Assembly: GCA_903842595.1 (NCBI GenBank)
Contig: CAIMMO010000071.1
Coordinates: forward strand, 18,143 to 82,142
DNA from: an uncultured Alphaproteobacteria bacterium
Lineage (GTDB): Bacteria; Pseudomonadota; Alphaproteobacteria; Caulobacterales; Hyphomonadaceae
DNA length: 64,000 nt
Reading direction: 5' to 3'
Notes under the pieces: generated by a model
What the model was told of the DNA's origin: nothing
Database searches by the model: none
What the model saw: the letters and a program-made list of their open reading frames with translations, nothing else
Position numbers and translations under genes: made by a program
Shown here: piece after piece, positions 54,755-63,257 of the stretch
How positions within the stretch are numbered: position 1 is the first letter of the stretch
Layout: the number at the start of each line of letters is the position of its first letter

Positions 54755-55336
54755 TCAGCCCACTGGCTTCCACACTTGCGCGAGGCGCTGGTCGCGGCGG
54801 CAGCCCTGGCGGTAGGCGTCGTAATCGGCCTTGTTCCGCTTGGCGTAGTCGCGGTGGTACTCCTCGGCCGGCCAGAAATCGCCGAGCGGCAGAATGGGGA
54901 CGATGACCTTGCCGTTGACGCGGCCACTGGCGATCACCTGCTGCCTTGACGTGTCGGCCGCGGCTTTCTGCGAGGGCGAGGCGAAGATGGCGGGGGCATA
55001 GCTCTGGCCGCGGTCGCAGAATTGTCCGTAGGCATCGGTCGGATCGATCAGCGGCCAGTAGCGGCTGAGGAGTTGTTCGTAGGCGATCTTCGCGGGATCG
55101 AAGGTCACGCGCACGGCTTCGTAGTGGCCGGTCTGGTGGCGGGCGACCTGCATGTAGGTCGGGTTCTTCTCCTTGCCGCCGGTGTAGCCGGACTCGACCG
55201 AGATCACGCCGGGGATGTAGCCCATGTCGGCCTCCATGCACCAGAAGCACCCGCCGGCGAGGACGGCTTGCTGCCTTTCCTGTGCATGGGCGAGAGGAGC
55301 CAGCAGCAGGGCGATGAAGGCGAGAAGGAAGCGCAT
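54755..55336 (-). CDS. msrA: Periplasmic peptide-methionine (S)-S-oxide reductase
   Basis: 193 residues. MRFLLAFIALLLAPLAHAQ is a signal peptide, so this MsrA acts outside the cytoplasm. The active-site motif is LAGGCFWCMEADMGYIPGV, followed by GYTGGKEKNPTY and HYEAVRVTFDP. Extracytoplasmic forms repair oxidised methionines in envelope proteins. The start is the ATG at 55334-55336. It is convergent with the YbaN-like gene. Confidence 0.93.
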   Translation of the reverse strand: MRFLLAFIALLLAPLAHAQERQQAVLAGGCFWCMEADMGYIPGVISVESGYTGGKEKNPTYMQVARHQTGHYEAVRVTFDPAKIAYEQLLSRYWPLIDPTDAYGQFCDRGQSYAPAIFASPSQKAAADTSRQQVIASGRVNGKVIVPILPLGDFWPAEEYHRDYAKRNKADYDAYRQGCRRDQRLAQVWKPVG

Positions 55337-55540
55337 GCGGGGGCTCCATTGAGGTGTCGAAGAGGTGCCCGTTGTCAGCCTCGAGGACAAGTGCCGCTGC
55401 AGCAGGGCCCGATGCGGTTGGCGCGCTATAGTTACCCAGGTACAACGATCCTCGCGGCCGCGTGATGCGTATGATGGGTGGCGCGGGGCGGAAACTCGCC
55501 TAGGTAATCGGGCAGACAGGTACGATCAGGGAGATTGGTG

Positions 55541-56782
55541 ATGCGCGTTGGGATCATGGCCGCGATTTCAGGTGCGGCGCTTGCAATCGGGGCGGGCCTT
55601 GTCGCCATTGCCCAGCCGCCGGCTGAAACGCGCGATCCGAACAAGGCTGCGTACACGCCCGCCTTCGCCGGACAGACACGTGCGCCCGCACTGACGACCG
55701 ACACCAGGTATGAGGTGAAGGAGGTCGTCGCTTCGGGTCTGGCCTCGCCGTGGGCGGTGGAATTCCTGCCGGGTGGCAGGTTCCTGATCACCGAGCGGAT
55801 TGCCGGCCAGTTCCGCATCGCGGATGCGGCGGGCAAGGTCTCGGCGCCGATCAAGAGCGGCGTGCCGGTGGTTCATGGCGTCGGCCAGGGCGGGCTGCTC
55901 GACGTGGCGCTCGATCCGAACTTCGCGATAAACCAGATGATCTACTGGAGCTATTCCGAGCCGGGCGCCGATGGGCGGAACAACACCGCTGTCGCCAAGG
56001 GCAAGCTGGTGGATGGGGCGACGCCGTCCATCAAGGACATCACGGTCATCTATCGCCAGAGGCCGGCCTTCGCGTCGAACCAGCATTTCGGTTCGCGGCT
56101 TGTCTTTGCAAAGGATGGCACGCTGTTCGTCACCCAAGGTGATCGCGGCGCGTTGCCGGCACGCATGCAGGCGCAGGACCTGAAGAGCGGCATCGGCAAG
56201 ATCGTCCGCATCAACACGGACGGCTCCATCCCGAAGGACAATCCGTTTGTCGGCGCCGCGAATGGCGCGCTTCCCGAGATCTGGTCCTATGGCCACCGCA
56301 ATGTGCAGGGCGCGTTCCTGCATCCGGTGACGGGCGAGTTGTGGGAGCTCGAGCATGGTCCGCAGGGCGGCGACGAGATCAACGTTGCGCGCAAGGGCAA
56401 GGATTATGGCTGGCCCACCATCACCTATGGCGTCGAGTATGGCGGCACGCTGCGCAAGATCGGCGACGGCGCGACCCAGAAGGCCGGCATGGAGCAGCCG
56501 GTGTATTTCTGGGATCCCGTGATCGCGCCGGGCGCGCTCACCTATTACAACGCCGACCTGTTCCCGAAATGGAAGGGCAGCGTGTTCGCCGCCGGCCTCA
56601 ACCCCAGCTTCGTTGCGCGCCTGACAGTGGACGGCGAGAAGGTAACGGGCGAGGAGCGGTTCAAATTCTCCGACCGCGCCAATGAACGCTATCGCGACAT
56701 CAATATCGGACCCGACGGCGCGATCTACCTGCTGACCGATGGGCCGAATGCGCGGCTTCTGAAAGTCGTGCCCAAGGCCTGA
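55541..56782 (+). CDS. PQQ-dependent aldose sugar dehydrogenase family protein
   Basis: 413 residues, exported (MRVGIMAAISGAALAIGAGLV). It has the six-bladed propeller of soluble sugar dehydrogenases (YliI-like): SPWAVEFLPGGRFLITER, GQGGLLDVALDPNF, NQHFGSRLVFAKDGTLFVTQGDR, GHRNVQGAFLHPVTGELWELEHGPQGGDE and GALTYYNADLFPKW. The PQQ-binding and catalytic His are probably in NQHFG and GHRNVQ. It oxidises aldose sugars at the periplasm. Whether the cell makes PQQ cannot be told here. GGGAG precedes the ATG. Confidence 0.88.
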   Translation: MRVGIMAAISGAALAIGAGLVAIAQPPAETRDPNKAAYTPAFAGQTRAPALTTDTRYEVKEVVASGLASPWAVEFLPGGRFLITERIAGQFRIADAAGKVSAPIKSGVPVVHGVGQGGLLDVALDPNFAINQMIYWSYSEPGADGRNNTAVAKGKLVDGATPSIKDITVIYRQRPAFASNQHFGSRLVFAKDGTLFVTQGDRGALPARMQAQDLKSGIGKIVRINTDGSIPKDNPFVGAANGALPEIWSYGHRNVQGAFLHPVTGELWELEHGPQGGDEINVARKGKDYGWPTITYGVEYGGTLRKIGDGATQKAGMEQPVYFWDPVIAPGALTYYNADLFPKWKGSVFAAGLNPSFVARLTVDGEKVTGEERFKFSDRANERYRDINIGPDGAIYLLTDGPNARLLKVVPKA

Positions 56783-56795
56783 GTGCCGGACGCGA

Positions 56796-57491
56796 TCATC
56801 CGATCTCGTCGAGCCATTCCGTCAGATGGCCAAGGGTTTCGACTTCGCGGTATTTTGGATTGCCGACGGGCTTCTCGGCGCGTTCGTGCTCCCACACGAG
56901 CGGGTAGGGGACGAGGGCTGCGTAGCCGCCGGCGGCGAGCATGGGCAGGATGTCGGACTTGACCGAGTTGCCGGTCATCAACGAGGAACCGACCGCGCCG
57001 CCATGGCGGGCAAAGGCCTTCACGTAGATCTCCGGTGTTTTCTCGGAGACAATTTCCACGCCCGAGAAATGCGAGCCGAGGCCTGAGGCGGCGAGCTTGC
57101 TCTCCTGGTGGAAGAGGTCGCCCTTGGTGATCAGGACGAGGCGGCCGCGTTGCTTCAGTTGCAGGAGCGCGTCCTCGACGCCGGGCAGGGGCTCGATTGG
57201 ATGGGTCATCATCTCGCGGCCGGCGTCGAGCAGTTCGCGGATGACTTTCGTCGAGACCTGGCCGTCGCTGATCTCGAGCGCGGTCTGCAGCATCGAGAGC
57301 GTGAAGCCCTTCGCGCCATAGCCATAGGACTTCATGTTTTCGCGTTCGACGGCGGCGAGCTTCGCCTCTAGCGTGTCTTCGTCGGCAAAATCGCCCAGCA
57401 ATTCGTTGAATCGTTTGTGGGTCAGGCGGAACACGGTTTCCGTGTGCCAGAGCGTGTCGTCTGCATCGACGCCGATGATCGTAAGGGGCAT
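56796..57491 (-). CDS. HAD-superfamily hydrolase
   Basis: 231 residues. Motif I is IGVDADDTLWHTE (nucleophile Asp and DxD), motif II LVLITKGD, and motif IV MTGNSVKSDILPM. The helical cap between them is of subfamily IA (phosphatase) type. The substrate is a small phosphorylated metabolite of unknown identity. It is convergent with the sugar dehydrogenase gene. Confidence 0.9.
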   Translation of the reverse strand: MPLTIIGVDADDTLWHTETVFRLTHKRFNELLGDFADEDTLEAKLAAVERENMKSYGYGAKGFTLSMLQTALEISDGQVSTKVIRELLDAGREMMTHPIEPLPGVEDALLQLKQRGRLVLITKGDLFHQESKLAASGLGSHFSGVEIVSEKTPEIYVKAFARHGGAVGSSLMTGNSVKSDILPMLAAGGYAALVPYPLVWEHERAEKPVGNPKYREVETLGHLTEWLDEIG

Positions 57492-57610
57492 GCGGGCTCA
57501 TAACGCCGGCAGGGCCGTGCATCAAGAACAGGCGCCGGGCTCCCGCGTCGTGTGGCCTGAAAACACTGCTCTCCGGTGTCACATAACCACAACAAAATCG
57601 TTCCCCGTTT

Positions 57611-57625
57611 GTCACGCGCCGTGAC
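57611..57625. promoter_or_regulatory. Inverted repeat upstream of the TonB receptor gene
   Basis: GTCACG-CGC-CGTGAC is a perfect 6-bp inverted repeat, 38 bases before the start of the receptor gene. A further GTGTCACATAACCACAAC segment lies just upstream (57575-57592), loosely like a PhoB half-site pair. This could be an operator, but without a known regulator the assignment is weak. Confidence 0.3.
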
Positions 57626-57662
57626 TAGCACCCGCGGAAAAGACAGATCCAAGGGGCTTGTG

Positions 57663-60092
57663 ATGGCGAAAATGTTCAAGGCGGCGCATCTGGCGAGCGT
57701 AGCGGGGGCGGCAATCTCGCTGGCGGCATTCCAGCCGGCCTTTGCGCAGACGGCCCAGACCACGCAGACGACCCAGGACGAGATCACGTCCGCGAGTGAC
57801 ACCGTGGTGATCACCGGCATCGGCTATCGCGACCGCACCAACGAGACGGCGCCGGTGCTTGTCTATGGGGCAGACTACATCCAGCCCTTCGAACCGCTGA
57901 CCGTTGGCGATGCGCTGAAGCGCGTGCCTTCGGTCACCTTCCTGTCGGACGTGCTGGAGTCGGACGGCGTGCGCCTGCGCGGCCTCGATCCGGCCTACAC
58001 CCAGATCCTCATCAACGGCGAGAAGGTGCCTGGCTCGGGCGCGGACTCCGGCGCCTTCGGCAATGGCTCGGATGGCTCCTTCTTCGTCGACCGCATTCCC
58101 GCTGAGCTGATCGACAGCATCGAGATCGTCCGCTCGGCGTCGGCCAACCGTTCTGGCGACGCCATGGCGGGCGCCGTCAACATCGTGCTGAAGGATGCCT
58201 ACAGCCTCGATGGCGGATACATTCGCCTCGGTGCGCTGGGCTTCGATGACGGCCGCGTGCGTGAAACCTATGGTGCGGTCTGGGGCGGCGAAGTGGGCGG
58301 CGGGCGTCTCCTGCTGGGCGCCAACGTGCAGGGGCGGCGGAACCCCAAGGAAAAGCTGTCGCTGCGCTTCGACAATCCAGCCGACACGACGGCGAACACG
58401 GTCGAGGATCAGTCGGACACGCGTGACGGAACGGACTATTCGGCAAACTTTTCCTATCAGATAGAGGCGGGTCCGGGCGAACTGACGCTGAACGGCTTTT
58501 TCGTGCAGACGGATCGGTTTGCCGATGAGGATTCGTTCGAATACACCGCGCTCCCCGCGCCATCGACCGTCACCGGGCTCAACCGCTCGAACACCAACCT
58601 CTTCACCATCAACAGCAACGACGTCGATACCGAGCAGAGCTCCTGGGCATTCTCGGGTGGCTATGAGTTCGACTCCTTCGGGGGGGAAACGCTGGTGAAG
58701 CTTGGCTACGCCAGGTTCGACAACAGCGAATCCGAATTCGAGAACGAGACCGAGTACCTGCGTGGCAGCGAGTTTTCCGCGATCCCCGCTGCAAACCGCA
58801 TCTATCCGGAAGCTGATCGTTTCACGCGCGACCTCGCCCGGGTGGACCTCAACGACACCGAGTTCAGCGCGCGTGCGGAGCACACGCGCGAGATCGGCTT
58901 CGGCGAGATCGAGTTCGGCCTGCAATACGAGAGCAAGGAACGCGACAACCTGGTCAGTGAAGGGCGGTTCCGCACGGGGTCCGGCGGCGTGCTGGCTCTG
59001 GCGCAGGGCGCAATCATTCCCGACGCCAGCGGGTCCGGGGTTCCCGGCTACAGAGACCCCGCGACGGCCGCGATTCCCGGCGGGAACAACTCGATCGAGC
59101 GCACACAGATCGCGCCGTTCGCGGTTCTCTCAGGAGAATCGGGCGCGATGTCCTGGGAAGCGGGACTGCGTTACGAATCAACCGAGCTGGATGTGAACGA
59201 CAGGACGGCTGCGCCGGCGCTGCAGAACACCAGCAGTGATTATGGCGTCTTCCTGCCTTCGGCTCACCTTCGCTGGGACCTGACCGACAGCGACCGCGTC
59301 AGCGCATCCCTGGCGCGCACCATCCGCAATCCCAGCTTCAACTTCCTGTCGCCTGCCGTGCTCCCTGCAGAGCTGGGCGACAACGATTTCCGCGGCGACC
59401 CGACGCTGGAACCCGAAACGGCCTGGGGCCTCGACCTCGGCTACGAGAAGCGGCTGGGCCGAACGGGGATCGCGGGCATCAATTTCTTCTACCGCGACGT
59501 GAAGGACCTCATCGAACTCGACACGGTCAAGATCCCCGGGACGAACAACCCGGCCGTTGGCTCGGGTGGCGCGGGCACGTTCATCTATGCTCCCGTCAAC
59601 AGCGGCGATGGCAAGGTCTGGGGCATCGAACTCGATTATTCGGCATCGCTCGATTTCGTGGGCCTGCCCGACACGGGTGCGTTCTTCAACTACTCGTGGC
59701 TCGACTCCGACATTGACGACCTGTTCGGATCGCGTCGCTTCAACAGCCAGTCGGACTTCGTCTACAATATCGGGTTCATCCACGACATCACGGCCTGGGA
59801 TGCTTCCTTTGGCGTCACCTACCGCAAGCAGGGCGACGCCTTCAGCCGCGTCGTCGGCGAGGAAGTGACAACCTCCTACGAAGGCGTGCTGGAAGTGTTC
59901 GTCGAGAAGACGATCGGCGACAATTTCACCGTTCGCCTCACGGGCGGAAACCTGACAGACGGCTCGAAGGACGAGGTGTTCGACAAGTTCGACACCTTTG
60001 CCGACCAGGTCGGGCGCAGCTATGCCGAGTACGAGCTGGAGACCGAGACGGCCGGGCCGACCTGGCAGTTGATCGGCCGCTACTCCTTCTAG
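57663..60092 (+). CDS. TonB-dependent outer-membrane receptor
   Basis: 809 residues. A signal peptide ends PAFAQ. The plug domain shows VVITGIGYRDR (TonB-box region), GDALKRVPSVTFL, LRGLDPAYTQILINGEKVP and IEIVRSASANRSGDAMAGAVNIVLK. The barrel follows and ends in WQLIGRYSF with terminal Phe, as needed for BamA insertion. It imports a siderophore, vitamin or carbohydrate; the substrate cannot be told. The start at 57663 follows AAGGGG. Confidence 0.93.
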   Translation: MAKMFKAAHLASVAGAAISLAAFQPAFAQTAQTTQTTQDEITSASDTVVITGIGYRDRTNETAPVLVYGADYIQPFEPLTVGDALKRVPSVTFLSDVLESDGVRLRGLDPAYTQILINGEKVPGSGADSGAFGNGSDGSFFVDRIPAELIDSIEIVRSASANRSGDAMAGAVNIVLKDAYSLDGGYIRLGALGFDDGRVRETYGAVWGGEVGGGRLLLGANVQGRRNPKEKLSLRFDNPADTTANTVEDQSDTRDGTDYSANFSYQIEAGPGELTLNGFFVQTDRFADEDSFEYTALPAPSTVTGLNRSNTNLFTINSNDVDTEQSSWAFSGGYEFDSFGGETLVKLGYARFDNSESEFENETEYLRGSEFSAIPAANRIYPEADRFTRDLARVDLNDTEFSARAEHTREIGFGEIEFGLQYESKERDNLVSEGRFRTGSGGVLALAQGAIIPDASGSGVPGYRDPATAAIPGGNNSIERTQIAPFAVLSGESGAMSWEAGLRYESTELDVNDRTAAPALQNTSSDYGVFLPSAHLRWDLTDSDRVSASLARTIRNPSFNFLSPAVLPAELGDNDFRGDPTLEPETAWGLDLGYEKRLGRTGIAGINFFYRDVKDLIELDTVKIPGTNNPAVGSGGAGTFIYAPVNSGDGKVWGIELDYSASLDFVGLPDTGAFFNYSWLDSDIDDLFGSRRFNSQSDFVYNIGFIHDITAWDASFGVTYRKQGDAFSRVVGEEVTTSYEGVLEVFVEKTIGDNFTVRLTGGNLTDGSKDEVFDKFDTFADQVGRSYAEYELETETAGPTWQLIGRYSF

Positions 60093-60128
60093 GGGTTCGG
60101 CCAGGCGCCGGGGACGCTCGCGCCTGCT

Positions 60129-60170
60129 GGGCCTCGCCCTCTCCTGAACGGAGGGCGGGGCCCGCTGTTT
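60129..60170 (+). terminator. Terminator after the TonB receptor gene
   Basis: A 13-bp stem (60129-60141 with 60151-60163, one G-U pair) and a loop of 9 bases, followed by GCTGTTT. Very stable; the T-run is short. Confidence 0.75.
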
Positions 60171-60209
60171 CCCGTGGACAGTATGCGGGCAGCGTGCTGA
60201 CACTCCGTG

Positions 60210-61766
60210 ATGGACGGGCGGGTCGAGCCGGCGGGTCAACGCAACAGGTTTCTCGATTGGGTCGAGCGGGTCGGCAATGCCTTGCCCGACCCGATCTTCA
60301 TTTTCGTCATCATCATAGCGGTGCTGGTCGTCGTCTCCGTGATCGGGGCGGGGGCGGGGTGGTCGGCCGTCAATCCCGTGACGGGCGAACCGCTGGTGGT
60401 GACCAGCCTGCTGTCCGAAGAGAATGTACAGAAGCTGTTCGTGGAAATGCCGCGGACCTACACCGGCTTTGCGCCGCTGGGCTTTGCGCTCACCATCATG
60501 CTGGGCGCGAGCGTCGCGGAGCGGTCCGGGTTGCTCACCGCACTGATGCGCGCGAGCCTGGGCGGGCTGCCGAGACAAGTGCTGGTGCCGATGGTCTTCG
60601 TGCTCGGCATGCTGGCGACTCATGCCAACGACGCAGCCTATATGGTCTACGTACCGCTGACGGCGATCGTTTTTGCGGCTGCGGGGCGCCATCCGGTGCT
60701 GGGGCTGATCTCGGGGTTTGCGGGCGCAGCTGTGGGGCTCGCGGGCAATCTTCTGCCGGGCCAATACGATGTGCTGCTGCTTGGCATCACGGAGACAGGC
60801 GCGCGGCTGCTCGTGCCGGACTGGACGATGAACCCGGTCGGCAACTGGTATTTCTCGATCGGCATTGCGGTGGTGTTCACGGCTGTTGGCTGGGTCGTGC
60901 TGGAGCGCGTGGTCGCGCCGCGCCTGGGCAAGTGGGAAGGGGAGAGCGGCGTTGCTGATCTTGCCGGCGTCGTGCTGTCGGGACGCGAGAAGCAGGGCCT
61001 GATGGCGGCTGGTGTTGCAGCGCTTGGCGTCGCAGCGCTGATGGCGGCTCTGCTGATGTGGCCGGGGTTCACGCCACTGCTGGACGAGGCGGCGACGGGC
61101 AGCCAGCGGACAACGCCTTTCTTCCGGTCGATCGCGGCGATGCTGTTCGTGCTCTTCATTGCGACCGGGTGGGCCTATGGCGCGACGGTTGGGACGATCC
61201 GGAACCATCGCGAGCTGGTCGGCATGATGGTGAAGGGGCTGGAGGTGATTCTGCCCTATCTCGTGCTGATCTTCTTTGCCGCGCACTTCGTGGCGATGTT
61301 CGGCTGGTCGAACCTTGGACCGATCACGGCGATCACCGGCGCGGACCAGCTGCGCGCGATGCAGGCGCCGCCGGCGGTGCTGCTGCCGATCCTCACCACC
61401 ATGTCGGCCTGGCTGGATTTCCTGATTGCATCGGGATCGGCAAAATGGGCTGCGATGTCGCCGGTTGCGACGCCGATGATGATGTTGCTGGATGTCTCGC
61501 CGGAGATGACGACGGCGGCCTATCGCGTCGGCGACACGGTGACGAACCTGATCTCGCCGCTCAATCCCTATGTCGTGCTGACGCTGGTGTTTGCCCAGCG
61601 CTGGGTCCCGAGCCTGAAACTTGGGACGATGATTGCGCTGCTGCTGCCGCTGGCGATCGCGTTCTATTTTGCCGGGATGGCGTTGACTGCAGCGTGGGTC
61701 GCGCTTGGGATTCCCGTGGGGCCGGGGGCGCCGGTTGGGTATGAGATTCCGACTATTGCCCCGTAG
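60210..61766 (+). CDS. AbgT-family transporter (p-aminobenzoyl-glutamate importer type)
   Basis: 518 residues, about 11 membrane helices. GFAPLGFALTIMLGASVAERSGL, LATHANDAAYMVYVPL and SAWLDFLIASGSAKWAAMSP are the conserved hairpin and helix-breaking motifs of AbgT. Members import p-aminobenzoyl-glutamate or export antifolates using the proton gradient. The start is ATG 60210; a GTG lies directly before it. The facing M20 amidohydrolase gene is the kind of enzyme that cleaves its possible substrate. Confidence 0.93.
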   Translation: MDGRVEPAGQRNRFLDWVERVGNALPDPIFIFVIIIAVLVVVSVIGAGAGWSAVNPVTGEPLVVTSLLSEENVQKLFVEMPRTYTGFAPLGFALTIMLGASVAERSGLLTALMRASLGGLPRQVLVPMVFVLGMLATHANDAAYMVYVPLTAIVFAAAGRHPVLGLISGFAGAAVGLAGNLLPGQYDVLLLGITETGARLLVPDWTMNPVGNWYFSIGIAVVFTAVGWVVLERVVAPRLGKWEGESGVADLAGVVLSGREKQGLMAAGVAALGVAALMAALLMWPGFTPLLDEAATGSQRTTPFFRSIAAMLFVLFIATGWAYGATVGTIRNHRELVGMMVKGLEVILPYLVLIFFAAHFVAMFGWSNLGPITAITGADQLRAMQAPPAVLLPILTTMSAWLDFLIASGSAKWAAMSPVATPMMMLLDVSPEMTTAAYRVGDTVTNLISPLNPYVVLTLVFAQRWVPSLKLGTMIALLLPLAIAFYFAGMALTAAWVALGIPVGPGAPVGYEIPTIAP

Positions 61767-61865
61767 GTCTGTGAGCCCGAGCCCGTGCTTTGCGGCAGGG
61801 TTCACTGTGCGAACCTGTTCATCCTGCGCAGGCCCCTCGCGCCCTCGATCGAAGGATGCGCGCGT

Positions 61866-63077
61866 CTAGCTCTCGAACCCGCCCGACAGGAACGACTCCG
61901 CCAGCGCGCAGTGCAATGCTGCGCCGCGCGCCATGACTTTTTCGTCCAGCACCATGCGGTTGGAGTGGAGGGCGCAGCAGGTGCGCCAGTCGCCGCCTTC
62001 GGGCGAGGCGCCAAGGAACATCATGGCGCCGGGCGCCTTCTGGAGCACGTAGGAGAAATCCTCTGCGCCCATCATCGGTGTGGGCATCTCGAACCAGGCG
62101 TCCTCGCCGAAGGTCTCTTTCGTGACGCGGCGGGCGAGCGCGTGGGCGCGGCTATCGCAGAGCGTGACGGGGAAGCCCGGGATGATCTTGAGGTCGGCTT
62201 CACAGAGGTGGGCGGCGCAGACATGGTCGACCACGCGCTGCAGCCCTTCGCGGGCGATGGCGCGGGATTTTTCCGAGAAGGTGCGGATGGTGCCCTCGAT
62301 GAAGGCTGTCTCGGGAATCACGTTGTTGGTCGAGCCTGCCCTGATGTGCGCAATGCTCAGCACGGCGGGATCGAAGGCGGGGACGCGGCGGGTGATCATG
62401 GACTGCAGCGCCATCACCATCTCGCAGGCGACGGGGATGGGGTCGACGGCGTCGTGCGGCTGCGATGCGTGGCCGCCCTTTCCCTTGATGGTGAGTTCGA
62501 TGCGGTCGGCGGCGGCGAGCAGGGGGCCAGGACGGCCAGCGAAGACGCCCGATTGTATGTTCGGCGTGATGTGGAGCGCGAAGGCGGCGTCCGGGATCGG
62601 ATCGATCAGGCCGTCATCGAGCATGTAGCGTGCGCCGTGCCAGCCTTCCTCGCCGGGCTGGAACATGAACTGCACGGTGCCGGCAAGGCGATCACGCTGG
62701 GCGCAGAGCGCGTGGGCGGCGGCGACAAGCATGGCGACATGCGTATCATGACCGCAGGCGTGCATTGCGTTCTCGACCTGCGAGGAGAACTCAAGGCCGG
62801 TGTCCTCGTGCATCGGGAGGGCGTCCATGTCGCCGCGCAGGAGGACCGTGCGGCCATTCGATGGACCGCGCAGGGTGGCGACGAAGCCGGTGGTGGACGG
62901 GCCTTCGGCGTATTCGAGCGGCAGGCCGGCAAGGGCAGCCTTGGCCTTTGCGGTGGTGAGCGGATTGTGCAGGCCAATTTCTGGCTCGGCATGGATAGCG
63001 CGCCGCAGGCTGATCATCTCGGGCAGCAGCGCTTGCGCGGCGTCGATCCAGTGCGTCATGGCTTCCGGTTTTGTCAT
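61866..63077 (-). CDS. M20-family amidohydrolase (N-acyl-amino-acid type)
   Basis: A 403-residue dizinc hydrolase. HACGHDTHVAMLVAAAH holds the first metal ligands and the catalytic region, PGEEGWHGA the catalytic Glu, and GKGGHASQPHDAVDP the dimerisation-domain His. MGAEDFSYVLQKAPGAMMFLG is the C-terminal signature. It hydrolyses N-acyl amino acids or aminobenzoyl-glutamate-like amides; the neighbouring AbgT transporter favours the latter. Cytosolic, with no signal peptide. Confidence 0.92.
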   Translation of the reverse strand: MTKPEAMTHWIDAAQALLPEMISLRRAIHAEPEIGLHNPLTTAKAKAALAGLPLEYAEGPSTTGFVATLRGPSNGRTVLLRGDMDALPMHEDTGLEFSSQVENAMHACGHDTHVAMLVAAAHALCAQRDRLAGTVQFMFQPGEEGWHGARYMLDDGLIDPIPDAAFALHITPNIQSGVFAGRPGPLLAAADRIELTIKGKGGHASQPHDAVDPIPVACEMVMALQSMITRRVPAFDPAVLSIAHIRAGSTNNVIPETAFIEGTIRTFSEKSRAIAREGLQRVVDHVCAAHLCEADLKIIPGFPVTLCDSRAHALARRVTKETFGEDAWFEMPTPMMGAEDFSYVLQKAPGAMMFLGASPEGGDWRTCCALHSNRMVLDEKVMARGAALHCALAESFLSGGFES

Positions 63078-63257
63078 CTTGCTTCCTCGTTCCGGGACAG
63101 CATCGAGTATAGCAGCCGCGAAAGGAACAGGAGTTTACGTGAAGGCCGTATTTTTGCCCCGGCCGTGCGAAAACCGGTCTCATCTGCACCGGTGCGCGGT
63201 AGCATCCCGGTAACCGCTGCAGGCGCATAGCCGGTATCGAGGCAAGGAGTGCGAACC

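Noticed and set aside
59178..61805. An 875-codon open frame on the minus strand
   Set aside because: It is antisense to the TonB receptor and AbgT genes, is made of His/Arg/Gln-rich low-complexity sequence and has no motif. Long antisense frames are expected from GC-rich third positions.
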